A stretch of 64,000 bases of DNA from CAWJPY01 sp963844865 (GCA_963844865.1 CAWJPY010000008.1:1-64000); one strand, 5' to 3'; positions 54,997 through 64,000 are shown, counted from the stretch's first letter. Made by a program: numbers and translations. Notes: generated by a model from the letters alone, not told the origin.

Positions 54997-55137
54997 TTGG
55001 CACGCAAAGGCGGATCCTACAAGTTCGAGAAGCGGCAACGGGAGATCAACAAGCAGAAGAAGAAGCGCGAGAAGCAGGAACGCCGGCAGCAGAAGCGGAC
55101 CGGCGCCGACGAGACGGGAACCTCGGATCCGCCCTGA
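54997..55137 (+). CDS. Small basic conserved protein (46 aa), TTG start
   Basis: Begins with TTG at 54997, seven bases after AAGGAGGA (54982-54989), a strong ribosome-binding site. The product starts MARKGGSYKFEKRQREINKQ, continues KKKREKQERRQQKRTGADET and ends at 55137. It is almost wholly Lys/Arg/Glu/Gln, predicted to be one long helix. I recall very similar short 'ARKGGSYKFEKRQRE' proteins from diverse proteobacteria, function unknown; RNA or ribosome binding would fit the charge. Easily missed because of its size and start codon. Confidence 0.78.
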   Translation: MARKGGSYKFEKRQREINKQKKKREKQERRQQKRTGADETGTSDPP

Positions 55138-55215
55138 GCCCCAGGCCTTGATCGGTGTAAGAGTCGCCGCCGCGGCCACCCGGTCCGTGGCCCGATTCCG
55201 AGACAAACCACCCTG

Positions 55216-56580
55216 CTACAGCGTCACGATCTTGTTGCGGAGCATGGTGACCTCCAGCGCGAGGCCGGTCTTCGCGGCCAGACGGCGCAGCGCGGCCACG
55301 GGGAGGGCCTCGAGATCGCCCTCCAGATTGTCCCCGTAGAGGTACGCGATCACCCGGGACCGCACCTGGATCGGCAGCACGAGGCACGCCGCCGCCTCCC
55401 GCCCGCCGAGACCGAGCAGCAGGTCCTGATGACCGGACATCCGCGGCAGCGGACCGAGCCACAGCTCTCCCCCTTGGGCGAGCTGCTTGAACACGGTCGA
55501 CTCCTCCACGGGGATCGAGATGGACCGCACCCAGAGGGGGTCGATGCCCTCCCCCTCGCCCCGCCACCCCATGATGATGCCCTCGCGCACCGCGAGCAGG
55601 AGGCACCGCCTCAGGTACGGGGTGCAGAAGGCGAACACGGCGTCCGCGATCTCTTCCCGCATCTCCGCCCCGAGGAGGGTCCGAGCCGCCAGCTCGAGCC
55701 GCTCCTCGGCGGAATCCCCCGGTACCGGTTGGGTGCTCACCTCCGGCGTCGACGCGTCAGCGGTGTCCGCCGACACCTCCGCCGGGCTCTCGCCAGCCTC
55801 GGCCCCACCCGCGGCGGTGGCGCCCGCCACCGGCGCGGCGGCGCCCGCCCCTGCGCCGCCACCCACGCCCACGTCCGTGTCCTCGAGGCTCTTGCGCAGG
55901 GAGGGGAAGTCCGCCAGCTCGTCGTCGCTCAGCACCACCACCGCCGTGTCGTCGGGCGCACGGGAGGGCAAAGCTCCCGGGCGGCGGTCCGAGCCACCCC
56001 CGCTCCGGCTCGACCCCGGGCCTTCCGAGCCTCCTCCGGGCGGCCGCGACGTCACCGGTGACGGTCCGTCCTCCGCCGTCTCCGTCGCACGCTCCCCCTG
56101 CTCGTCGGAGCCGAGTCGCTTGAGGAGCGACACCATCTGCACTGGGAGCTCCCGGCCGTGGTAGCGGGCAAGGGCTTCCTCGATCCGGACCTCCAGCGCC
56201 ACGAAGCTCGCGATCATGCAGCCGGTCATCAGGGAGAGCTCGTCCTCCATGAGGAGGTCCTTCGGATCGATGACGGCGACGCTCAGGGTCTTGCCGGAGA
56301 GGCGGAACGGAATCACCTGGTGGCGGAGAGCGAACTTCGCCGGCACCATGTCCACCACCGGCCGCGGCGCCGCCGTCAGCTCGTGGCCCGACACGGTGCG
56401 CGCCGAGCTGTACCTGCCGAGGGCGCGCAGGAGAACCCTTTCCGGCACCAGGCCGAGATCCAGCACCACGGTGCCGAAACGGCACTCCAGGCTCTTCTGG
56501 GCCTCGAGCGCACGCCGCAGGCCCTCACGGTTGAGGACCCCTTCTCGGAGGAGGAACTCGCCGAACTTCAACGCCGTCAT
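55216..56580 (-). CDS. MshEN-type (GspE N-terminal) domain protein with GAF-like C-terminus
   Basis: 454 aa, soluble. Seen: two MshEN half-motifs, FGEFLLREGVLNREGLRRAL then RFGTVVLDLGLVPERVLLRA (residues ~5-55; consensus of the c-di-GMP-binding MshEN fold), HQVIPFRLSGKTLSVAVIDP (GspE_N), a ~120-residue Gly/Pro/Ala-rich disordered linker (about 185-300), then a GAF-like domain (LLLAVREGIIMGWRGEGEGI ... ACLVLPIQVRSRVIAYLYGD). No ATPase domain follows. Probably a c-di-GMP or phosphosignal effector rather than a secretion ATPase; output unknown. Confidence 0.82.
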   Translation of the reverse strand: MTALKFGEFLLREGVLNREGLRRALEAQKSLECRFGTVVLDLGLVPERVLLRALGRYSSARTVSGHELTAAPRPVVDMVPAKFALRHQVIPFRLSGKTLSVAVIDPKDLLMEDELSLMTGCMIASFVALEVRIEEALARYHGRELPVQMVSLLKRLGSDEQGERATETAEDGPSPVTSRPPGGGSEGPGSSRSGGGSDRRPGALPSRAPDDTAVVVLSDDELADFPSLRKSLEDTDVGVGGGAGAGAAAPVAGATAAGGAEAGESPAEVSADTADASTPEVSTQPVPGDSAEERLELAARTLLGAEMREEIADAVFAFCTPYLRRCLLLAVREGIIMGWRGEGEGIDPLWVRSISIPVEESTVFKQLAQGGELWLGPLPRMSGHQDLLLGLGGREAAACLVLPIQVRSRVIAYLYGDNLEGDLEALPVAALRRLAAKTGLALEVTMLRNKIVTL

Positions 56581-56652
56581 ACCAGCGTTTGTACCATGGC
56601 TGCGCCCTCCGAATACCCGCGGCCCCCCTGGAGACGGGCCCTCCCGGTGCGC

Positions 56653-57871
56653 CTACTCGTAGCGCAGGGCATCGATGGGGTTCAGCCCGGCGGCCTTGCG
56701 GGCCGGATAGAAGCCGAAGAAGATCCCGACGCTGGCCGAGAAGGCCAGGGCCAGGACCACGGTGGCGGGCGACACCGCCGTCCCCCATCCGGTGAAGTGA
56801 CCCAGCAGCCGCGAGCCCGTGAACCCCACCGCGATGCCGATGGCCCCGCCGAGCAGGCTCATCACCATGCTCTCCACCAGGAACTGGGTCATCACGTCCG
56901 AGCCGCGGGCGCCGATGGCCAGCCGGATCCCGATCTCGCGGGTGCGCTCGGTGACCGACACGAGCATGATGTTCATGATCCCGATGCCGCCGACCAGCAG
57001 CGAGATGGACGCGATGGCCGCCAGCAGCAGGGTCATCACCTCGGTGGTGCTCTGCTCCATCTCGGCGAGCTCGGTCTGGTTGCGGACGGTGAAGTCGTCC
57101 GGGTCGGAGTCGCCCAGGCGGTGGATCTCGCGCATGATGGCCGTGATCTCCTCCTGGGCCGCGGGGATGTCGTCCGGGGACGACGTCGAGGCCAGGATCT
57201 GGGGGATGAACTGGTGCCCGCTGAGCCGGTTCTGGACCGTGGTGTAGGGCGCCAGGATCACGTCGTCCTGGTCGTTGCCGCCCGGCGTCTGCCCCTTGCT
57301 GCGCCAGCACGCCGATGATCCTGAAGGGCACGTTGCGGAGCCGGATCTCCTGGCCGACGGGATCGGAGTCGGGGAACAGGTTGTCGGCCACGGTGTGGCC
57401 GAGGACGGCGACCTTGCGCATGGCGCGCTCGTCGTTCGCCGAGAAGAAGGAGCCCGACTCCACGTTCCAGTCGCGGATGAGCTGGTAGTCGGTGGAGACG
57501 CCGTTGATGAGGGTCCGCCAGTTCCCCTGGCCCCCGATGGCCTGGGTGAAGGTGATGATCACCGGTGAGATCGCGGACAGGAAGGTGCTCTCGCGGCGCA
57601 GCGTGTCCACGTCGGCGATGGTCAGCCGGTTGAAGCTCCCCGCCCCCCGGGTGACGCCGCCCTGGTTGGAGGTCCCGGGTGTGATCACCAGCATGTTGGT
57701 GCCCAGGTTCTGGATCTGCTCCTGGATACGGTTCTGGGCGCCCTGCCCCACGGCCACCATGACGATGACCGCGCCCACGCCGATGATGATGCCGAGCATG
57801 GTGAGCAGGGTCCGCATGGAGTTCTTGAGGATGCTCGTCCACGCGACCTTGATCAGGGTGGAGGCGCGCAT
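56653..57871 (-). CDS. MacB-type ABC transporter permease, one frameshift
   Basis: Four-helix MacB/FtsX-fold permease. Seen: MRASTLIKVAWTSILKNSMR, LLTMLGIIIGVGAVIVMVAV (helix 1), MacB periplasmic core domain (RIQEQIQNLGTNMLVITPGT, VAVLGHTVADNLFPDSDPVG, IRLRNVPFRIIGVLA), then after a frameshift near 57290 VILAPYTTVQNRLSGHQFIP, and the FtsX domain LLVGGIGIMNIMLVSVTERT, REIGIRLAIGARGSDVMTQF ending YPARKAAGLNPIDALRYE. ATG 57871 follows the ATPase stop by one base. ~405 aa repaired. Confidence 0.93.
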
Positions 57872-57872
57872 G

Positions 57873-58624
57873 TCAGACCGCCTCCTCGAGCTCGGCCATG
57901 GACGCCAGGTCGGTGGCGGCCTGCCGTCGCCCGTCCACGGGCTCGTCCCGCACCACCCGCCCGTCGCGGAGCTCCACGACGCGCCTGGCATAGCCGGCGA
58001 TGTCGTGCTCGTGGGTGACCAGGACGATGGTGATGCCCTGCTCGTTCAGCTCCTGGAAGAGGGCCAGGACCTCCACCGAGGTGCGCGTGTCCAGGTTGCC
58101 GGTGGGCTCGTCCGCCAGCAGGAGGGCCGGCCGCGTGACCAGCGCGCGGGCGATGGCCACCCGTTGCTGCTGGCCGCCGGAGAGCTCGTTGGGCAGGTGG
58201 TGGATCCGGTCGCCCAGGCCGACGCGCTCCAGCGCCTCCCTCGCCAGCTTCCGGCTCGGCACGTGCTGCCCCGCCGGTCGTACAGCAGGGGCAGCTCGAC
58301 GTTGTCCAGCGCCGTGGTGCGAGCCAGCAGGTTGAAGCCCTGGAAGACGAAGCCGATCTTCGAGTTGCGGATGTCCGCGAGCTGGTTCTTGGAGAGCCCA
58401 TTGATTCCCACCCCGTCCAGCTCGTAGGTGCCGGCGGTGGGCACGTCCAGGCACCCCAGGATGTTCATCAGGGTGGACTTGCCGCAGCCCGAGGCGCCCA
58501 TGACGGCGAGGAGCTCGCCGGTCGACACCTCCAAATCGACGCCCTGCAGGGCGTGGACCTCGGTGGCGCCGGCCGTGTACACCTTGGTCAGGCCGGCGGT
58601 ACGGATGACGGTGGTTGCTGCCAT
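57873..58624 (-). CDS. MacB/LolD-type ABC transporter ATPase, one frameshift
   Basis: Seen: [20 protein letters not shown], Walker [22 protein letters not shown]-loop [20 protein letters not shown], then after a frameshift near 58265 [20 protein letters not shown], signature [20 protein letters not shown], Walker [21 protein letters not shown] and [23 protein letters not shown] 58624 follows AGGTGG. Lies between the MacA-like adaptor and the permease, so ATPase and permease are separate polypeptides. Confidence 0.93.
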
Positions 58625-58633
58625 CGAGTCCAC

Positions 58634-59913
58634 CTAGAAGCCGAAGCGCCGGTGACCCCCCGACGGGCCACCGCCCTGGAAGGGGCTGCTCGAGGCCCCC
58701 ACGCCGGCCTGGGTGATGCCGGCGATCACCTGCATGCCGTCGGTGAGCTTCGGCCCGGTCACCTCGGTGTACTGGCCGTCGGTGATGCCCGTCCTCACCG
58801 GCGCCACGGCAAGCTCACCCGCGGGGCCCACAGTACCACAGCAGCAGCGGCATCCCGGGGGCGGTCGGCGCGTCCTTCCATCCCGGGACCGCCGTGTCCC
58901 CAGGGCCTCGCGCCGGCCGGGGACGCCCCCGCCGGCGCGCCATCACCGCCGTCGGCGGGCGACCCCTGCTGCCGCCGCGCGCGCAGCTCCTGGATCATCT
59001 CCTCGCTGGGTCGGAAGCGCAGGGCCGCGTTGGGACCTTGAGCACGTCCTCGGCCTTGGCCACCAGGAACTCCACCGTCGCCGTCATGCCCGGCAGCAGC
59101 TTGCCGTCGGGGTTGTCGACGTCGATGACCACCGTGTAGTTGACCACGTTCTCCTCGGTCGTGGACTGCAGGCGCACCTGCCGCACCGTGCCCTGGAAGG
59201 TTTCGTCCGGGTAGGCCTTCACGGTGAAGCGCGCCGTCTGGCCCTCCTGGATCTGGCCGATGTCGCTCTCGTCCACCGAGGCCAGGATCTGCATCTCGGT
59301 CAGGTCGTTGGCGATCCGGAAGAGCCGCGGTGACGAGAAGCTGGCGGCCACCGTCTGCCCGACGTCCACGTCCCGTTCGATGACGGTGCCCGACACCGGA
59401 GCGGTGATGGTGGCGTACCCCAGGTTGCGGCGCGCCCGGGCGAGGCTGGCATGGGCCGACTTCACGTTGGCCCGCGCCACGTCCAGGGCGTACTGGGCCT
59501 TGTTGAAGTCGGCGTCGGCGGCGATGCCGTCCGCATGCAGCGACTTGAAGCGCTCGAAGTCCCGCTCCGCTCTGGTGGAGATCGGCCTCGTTGCGCTCCA
59601 GGGACGCCTCCGCATCCTCCACGGCCGACTCGAGCAGGGTGGTGTCGAGCTGGGCGATCACCTCACCCTTGGTCACCTTGTCGTTGAAGTCCACGGAGAG
59701 CTTGGAGATCATGCCCGACACCTGGGTCCCGACCTCCACCATCGTGACGGCATCGAGGGTCCCCGTCGCCGACACCACCGACTCCAGGTTCCCCTTCTCC
59801 ACCCCCACGAAACGGTACTGCTTCTCGTTGCCCGATCCACGCCGTGCGAACCCGGCCCACGCCACGGCGACCACAGCCACCACGGCCAGCAGCACGATGA
59901 TCATCTTCCTCAC
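58634..59913 (-). CDS. MacA/HlyD-type periplasmic adaptor, several frameshifts
   Basis: Membrane-fusion protein linking the ABC pump to an outer-membrane channel. Seen: GTG start at 59913 after GGAGGG, N-terminal helix [40 protein letters not shown], lipoyl half [20 protein letters not shown], hairpin [20 protein letters not shown] and [40 protein letters not shown] (second lipoyl half), [20 protein letters not shown] (beta-barrel) and, in a further frame, [20 protein letters not shown] near the end. Frames change near 59580, 59035 and 58820. No TolC-like gene is in the window. Confidence 0.9.
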
Positions 59914-60137
59914 GATGCCCTCCAGAAGAACGGCGCATGGTCGCCTGTGAGCAGCGGCCACTACCGTCCCTACTATAGAACTCCCGCCGCCCGTCAAGTC
60001 GTGGTGGGGGCGCGCTAAGAAGCGCAAGGACAGGGCAAACAATCGTGAAGACCTGGGGCGCCGCCGGGCCGACGGCAACCCGGTCTCCGGAATGGCCCCG
60101 GCTCGCATCTGGATTCTCCATTCATCAGGAGGTCGTG

Positions 60138-61118
60138 ATGCGGTCGATCTTCATCGCGGTGATGATGCTCCTTTCCACGGCGGCCGGCGCCCAGCAGATC
60201 GGCTTGCTCGCCGGCGGCATGGACGTGGTTGGCACCTCGGACAGCTCCTACGCCTGGTCCCTCGAGTATCGGCAGCACCTCGCCCCGCACCTGGACTGGA
60301 GCTTCGCCTGGCTCAACGAGGGTCACCCGGCTGGCCACCACCGGGACGGCTTCGCTCCCCAGCTCTGGCTGACCGACACCGTGCTCAGCCCCCGCTTCTC
60401 CCTGGGCATCGGCGCCGGGCCCTACCGCTTCTTCGACACCGTCCGGGGGCCCCACGGGGACGCCGTGGATCTCAACGACTGGGGCTGGGTGGTCTCGGTC
60501 GCCGCCGGCTGGGAGCTTTCGCACCGGGCCACGCTGCGCCTGGAAACGGTCCGCACCTACACCCACAGCGACATCGAGACCCGCCTCTACCTGGTCGGCC
60601 TCGGCTGGCGGCTCCGGCAGTCGGACGCGCCCCTGGTCGCGGCCCCCGGCGAGCCGGGAGGAGTGGCCCGGCGCACGGTGGAGCGGGAGGCCATCGGGTT
60701 CGCCGGCGTCTCCGTCCTCAACAACTTCCACAGCCCTCGCGCCACCGCCTGGGGGCTGCAGTACCGGCACGGCATGGGCACCCACACCGACTGGAGCCTG
60801 TCCTGGCTCAACGAGGGAAGGACCCGGCTCACCGACCGCGATGGTCTGGCCGCGCAGGTCTGGGCCGAGAACGGCTACTCCCGGGAACGCCTGCTCCTCG
60901 GCGTCGGGGCCGGGCCGTACCTCTACGTGGACCAGGGAGGCCCGGACAACGGCGACCGCACCCGCCGCGGGGTGGCGGCCATGGTCAGCCTGAGCGCGGC
61001 CTGGCGCTTCGGCGACCGCTTCATCACCCGCCTCATCTGGAACCGGGTCGCCTCGTTCTACAACCAGGACGCCGACGTGATCGTCCTCGGCGTCGGCATC
61101 TCGACGCCGGCAGGCTGA
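60138..61118 (+). CDS. Exported beta-barrel-like protein made of two internal repeats
   Basis: 326 aa with signal peptide (MRSIFIAVMMLLSTAAGAQQ) and AGGAGG upstream. The mature part is a tandem duplication: repeat 1 has SYAWSLEYRQHLAPHLDWSF, AWLNEGHPAGHHRDGFAPQL and SLGIGAGPYRFFDT; repeat 2 has ATAWGLQYRHGMGTHTDWSL, SWLNEGRTRLTDRDGLAAQV and LLGVGAGPYLYVDQ. Each ~150-residue unit has alternating strands and ends in an aromatic, as in small outer-membrane barrels of the acyloxyacyl-hydrolase/PagP-like type, but I do not recognise the family. Confidence 0.8.
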   Translation: MRSIFIAVMMLLSTAAGAQQIGLLAGGMDVVGTSDSSYAWSLEYRQHLAPHLDWSFAWLNEGHPAGHHRDGFAPQLWLTDTVLSPRFSLGIGAGPYRFFDTVRGPHGDAVDLNDWGWVVSVAAGWELSHRATLRLETVRTYTHSDIETRLYLVGLGWRLRQSDAPLVAAPGEPGGVARRTVEREAIGFAGVSVLNNFHSPRATAWGLQYRHGMGTHTDWSLSWLNEGRTRLTDRDGLAAQVWAENGYSRERLLLGVGAGPYLYVDQGGPDNGDRTRRGVAAMVSLSAAWRFGDRFITRLIWNRVASFYNQDADVIVLGVGISTPAG

Positions 61119-61146
61119 CCCCGGTGCGGGCGGAGCGCGGGGCGGC

Positions 61147-61647
61147 TCACGTGCCCCGACGGACCAGGAACACGGCCACGGACAGCGCGAGCACCGTGAA
61201 CGCCAGGAGACCGAGCTCGACCATGGCCTGATTGAAGGTCACCGTGGCCCCGAGGCTGCCCCCGGCAGTGCCCCCCACCACGGCGGTGAGGACCAGGATC
61301 CGCCTCACGACGGCGATGATGCCCACCACCAGCACCGGCTCCACCTGGAGCACCCCGGAGCGCAGGTACCCCAGGGTCGTGTACACGATCTGGGCCAACA
61401 TGAGGGTCAGTAGCGACCGATCGAAGAGCCGAATGGTGCCGCCCGCGATGTCCTTGCCCAGATACGAGCCCACCGCCTCGAAGACCGTGAAGCCGAGGAA
61501 GATGGTCGCCCCGAGCACGAGCACCGCACCCACCGTCCAGTAGACGCCGCGCTCCGCCTTCTCGGCGAGGGCCAGGGATGCGGGGGTCTGCGGCGGGTTA
61601 CCCGCCGTCCGTCCGACCGGGTCCGAGGTGCCGCCTTGTTGACTCAT
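61147..61647 (-). CDS. psiE: PsiE-family membrane protein
   Basis: 166 aa, four predicted membrane helices (WTVGAVLVLGATIFLGFTVF; LLTLMLAQIVYTTLGYLRSG; PVLVVGIIAVVRRILVLTAV; GLLAFTVLALSVAVFLVRRG). The central VLQVEPVLVVGIIAVVRRIL matches the PsiE (phosphate-starvation-inducible E) family core. Biochemical function unknown; no Pho box was looked for successfully. Confidence 0.88.
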   Translation of the reverse strand: MSQQGGTSDPVGRTAGNPPQTPASLALAEKAERGVYWTVGAVLVLGATIFLGFTVFEAVGSYLGKDIAGGTIRLFDRSLLTLMLAQIVYTTLGYLRSGVLQVEPVLVVGIIAVVRRILVLTAVVGGTAGGSLGATVTFNQAMVELGLLAFTVLALSVAVFLVRRGT

Positions 61648-61656
61648 GGGACGATT

Positions 61657-62973
61657 CTACGCTCCCCCGCCCTTCACCGCCTCCTCAACCCGCCGCAGGA
61701 TGTCGGCGAGATCGTCCTTGTGGGCGGTGAAGGTGAGCATCTTCAGCCGCACGTAGTCGCCGCGGTAGAAGTAATAGCCCTTCCACTCTCCGTGCCGCGA
61801 CGACCGGTTCGAGTCCTTGATCAGGAACCAGTCGTGCCCGTCGAGCCGCTCATGACCGACCAGGTGGATGCCGTGGTCGTCGGTGGTGGCGCCCTCCGCG
61901 ACGCGCAGCTCGCGGGCGCTCTGGTCGATGTACTCCCCGGGGATGTCGAAGGTCGGCACCACCGCCACGTCCTCGAAGCCGTTCATCCCCGGCTCCGAGG
62001 TGTCGCCGCCGATCACCAGGCTGTGCCCGGAGTCGATGATGCGCACGATGGTGTCGTACCAGACGTCGAGGGGGACGTTGACGTAGCCCGCGTCATGCCA
62101 CCAGTTGTCGGGCACCCGGTACTCCGCGCGGGTCCAGAACGGCGCCTGGAGCGTCGACATGACGCTCACGTAGTCATCGGGGTCGAACTGGCAGACGTTG
62201 GCGAGGAACGCGTGCGGCGTCATCTCCTCGCCCTGCCACACCACCTTCTCCGGCGGCCGGCCCATGGTCTCGTCGAGGAGCAGGCGCACCATGGGGATCA
62301 CGACGTCCTCATTCCAGTAGTTGTGCTCCTTGCACCAGGAGAGCAGCGCTCTCATGTTGTCCATCATGAGGTCGTGGTCGAAGCGCTTGTCCTCGCCCAC
62401 CACGCCCTCGTAGTCCGCTCGCGGCACCACGCCGTGCTCGCGGTAGACGCGCAGCAGGGCGGCACTCTCCGAGCCATGGTCGAACAGGCTCTCGCCCCGC
62501 GAGGCGACGAAACCTCTCGCCTTGTTGACGAACTCCCAGTACGCCGTCCACATCTCCGACAGCTTGATCTCCTTGCCGTTGAGGCGCTTGATCTCCGACT
62601 CGGCGAAGGACGTGGTGGAGAAGCTCCAGCAGGTCCCGGTGAGGTACTGGGGCGTGGGCGGGAAGTGCCAGGCCTGGTGGGTGAACGCCGCGGGCCCGTC
62701 CGGCCGCACCACCCCGGAGAGGTCGAAGCGGAGCTGCTGCTTCGGCTCGGTGCGCTCCTTCTCGGCCTCCTGGTAGGCCTTGATGAGCTCCTCCGTCTTC
62801 GCCCGCGCCGCCTCCACGAGCGCCTCGTCCGCGTCCTTCATCTCCTTGATCACGGGATCCTCGTAGCGGTCCGTGTAGTACGCCTGGTCGCGCTTCGGCT
62901 CCTCAGCGCCCGCCACGAGCGCCAGTCCCGTCCCGAGAACCACCACCATGCCCGCCGCCATCAGGTGTCGCAT
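61657..62973 (-). CDS. Secreted papain-family (C1) cysteine peptidase, bleomycin-hydrolase-like
   Basis: 438 aa, signal peptide (MAAGMVVVLGTGLALVAGAE). Seen: coiled N-terminal segment (residues 30-75), PPTPQYLTGTCWSFSTTSFA holding the oxyanion Gln and catalytic Cys, LNGKEIKLSEMWTAYWEFVN, DDHGIHLVGHERLDGHDWFL (catalytic His) and IKDSNRSSRHGEWKGYYFYR (catalytic Asn). The layout follows the C1B aminopeptidase C/bleomycin hydrolase branch, which is usually cytoplasmic; export is unusual. ATG 62973 follows AAGGAGAG. Intact. Confidence 0.9.
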   Translation of the reverse strand: MRHLMAAGMVVVLGTGLALVAGAEEPKRDQAYYTDRYEDPVIKEMKDADEALVEAARAKTEELIKAYQEAEKERTEPKQQLRFDLSGVVRPDGPAAFTHQAWHFPPTPQYLTGTCWSFSTTSFAESEIKRLNGKEIKLSEMWTAYWEFVNKARGFVASRGESLFDHGSESAALLRVYREHGVVPRADYEGVVGEDKRFDHDLMMDNMRALLSWCKEHNYWNEDVVIPMVRLLLDETMGRPPEKVVWQGEEMTPHAFLANVCQFDPDDYVSVMSTLQAPFWTRAEYRVPDNWWHDAGYVNVPLDVWYDTIVRIIDSGHSLVIGGDTSEPGMNGFEDVAVVPTFDIPGEYIDQSARELRVAEGATTDDHGIHLVGHERLDGHDWFLIKDSNRSSRHGEWKGYYFYRGDYVRLKMLTFTAHKDDLADILRRVEEAVKGGGA

Positions 62974-63518
62974 GTACGCTCTCCTTCCAGCGACAGATCA
63001 TACGCGATCCCCGTTCCCCCCACCGGTGTCCGCGTCCGCGGACGGCGGCAGCCACCCGATCACGCGGGCCAGCGACTCACGGCAGAACGGCACGTCCATC
63101 GGGCGTGCCACTGGTGACCGGGCTTCGCTTGCAGCTTCGCCGTGGTCAGCGCTGGCAACCACGGGGAACGCGTCGACAGAATCGGCGCGTCGCGGCAGCT
63201 CTCGCTTGGGGTAGGCCAAAGCGGGAGCCAGGCACGCTTTCGAATGAAGCGATGCGCGTCCTATCGCCGCAAAACGGCGTGTCTGGCACCCTCTCTGGTG
63301 CTCCCGAAGCGAGACGCCCCGGATCGCCGAGGCCCGCCGCTGTCCACCGTCCGCTGGCGCTGGTCACCGCTCCTGTCACCGATCACTGTCGCGGATCGCC
63401 GTCGCTGGTCGTTGAGCCCGACACTGTCCAGGCACCACTCGACCGATCGCTTCCCCGGGCACGCGGGCTGGAGGTTGCGTAGACTGGGCGGGCGCCGGCA
63501 GGCGCCGGAGGACAGACC
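62974..63518. other. Repeat-like intergenic region
   Basis: 545 bp without a convincing gene. Around 63220-63290 AGCCAGGCACGC and GCGTGTCTGGCA form an imperfect inverted pair flanking GCGATGCGCGTCCTATCGCC. From 63330 to 63450 degenerate units built from GTCCACCG, CGCTGG and CACTG recur, in the same style as the spacer at 33361-33460. No terminator or promoter was identified. Confidence 0.5.
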
Positions 63519-64000
63519 ATGCGCCCCATCGAGTTCCGCATCACCCAGGACGGCACCGTGCTCAGCGACGACCCCGGCCTCCAGGAGGTCCTTCCCGAGG
63601 CCCTCGGCCAGGTCCTCAAGGTCGGGCGCCTCCCCGCCGACCTGCCCCTCGTGGGTCACTGCCGGGTGGGCGACCGCTGGTGCGTCTTCACCCGGGACCC
63701 CGGGGAGCGCGTCATTCGCGGCGTCGCCCTGGAGGCCGCGGCCTACGCCGAGCTGGACTACGACCCGTTCCGCACCGCCGCCGCGCATCTCGGCGGCCAC
63801 GCCGTCACCGAGGCCGTCGCCGCGGGCCCGGTGGAGCCCCCCGCCTCGGGCCGCGCCAGCGACGCCGAGCAACCGCTGCGGGCCGCCTACGGGGGCTTCC
63901 TGGCGGGAGAGCCCCCGCTGCGCCGGGCGCCCTATCTCTCGGTCCTGCCCGCCGGGGTGGCGTCCGAGGTCTCCCCCCTCAGCCGCCTGACCGCCGAGCC
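63519..64000 (+). CDS. Hypothetical protein, N-terminal part
   Basis: ATG at 63519 after GGAGGAC; runs off the right edge of the window (160 codons visible). Seen: MRPIEFRITQDGTVLSDDPG, LGQVLKVGRLPADLPLVGHC, WCVFTRDPGERVIRGVALEA, AAYAELDYDPFRTAAAHLGG, then an Ala/Pro-rich stretch. No signal peptide and no motif I recognise; high-GC codon use matches the neighbours. Confidence 0.65.
   Translation, partial: MRPIEFRITQDGTVLSDDPGLQEVLPEALGQVLKVGRLPADLPLVGHCRVGDRWCVFTRDPGERVIRGVALEAAAYAELDYDPFRTAAAHLGGHAVTEAVAAGPVEPPASGRASDAEQPLRAAYGGFLAGEPPLRRAPYLSVLPAGVASEVSPLSRLTAE

Overview
The window is two unrelated DNA segments joined by what looks like a sequencing artefact. Positions 1-8775 are alphaproteobacterial (Rhizobiales, probably Bradyrhizobiaceae/Xanthobacteraceae-like): ctaD and coxB of the aa3 oxidase, an IalB-like protein, a hydroxyisobutyrate-dehydrogenase-type enzyme, a cupin, an MhpD-like hydratase, a SET-domain protein, a carboxymuconolactone-decarboxylase-like protein behind a perfect FNR/FixK box, a sugar porter and the first two thirds of tldD. 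Several rhizobial-style intergenic palindromes are present. Nearly every gene here carries one or more single-base frameshifts, about one per 450 bp.

Positions 8776-8826 closely match the Nanopore ligation adapter: the start of its bottom strand followed by nearly the whole top strand. tldD stops dead at one side and a truncated glycosyltransferase begins at the other. The junction should therefore be read as an undivided chimeric read or misassembly, not as gene transfer.

Positions 8827-64000 come from a second, GC-rich Gram-negative bacterium with far fewer frameshifts. It has a mitochondrial-type EF-G and the Wza/Wzz/GspA-GspB families, which fits an uncultured deltaproteobacterium-like lineage (inference only). 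From 8.8 to 29.0 kb it carries an exopolysaccharide locus: GT2, two GT4, a WecG/TagA transferase, a CDP-tyvelose-epimerase-like SDR, an O-antigen ligase/polymerase, a polyprenyl-phosphate sugar transferase, a BY-kinase-like protein with an altered P-loop, an ExeA-type ATPase, Wzz and Wza. The last five form a leftward operon behind a good sigma70-type promoter. In its middle (12.9-20.0 kb) lies an IS-riddled, lower-GC island holding two paralogous secreted beta-helix proteins, bracketed by ends of one IS3-family element.

From 29.9 kb the region is mixed: EF-G coupled to a P-loop ATPase; a 13-bp x7 tandem repeat; a palindrome-linked four-helix-bundle gene with a truncated second copy at 42.0 kb; a GspA/GspB pair; a radical SAM enzyme; a phospholipase D-like protein; SRAP; GYF-AIM24; a PAS-GAF-GGDEF cyclase; RecG; a CRP-FHA fusion coupled to an LD-carboxypeptidase; ABC exporters including a MacA/MacB-type set; an RRM protein; YchF; a MshEN-domain protein; a duplicated beta-barrel protein; PsiE; and a secreted papain-family peptidase. 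No rRNA, tRNA, CRISPR array or phage module was recognised. The best candidates for something little described are the palindrome/four-helix-bundle element and the IS-bracketed beta-helix cassette.
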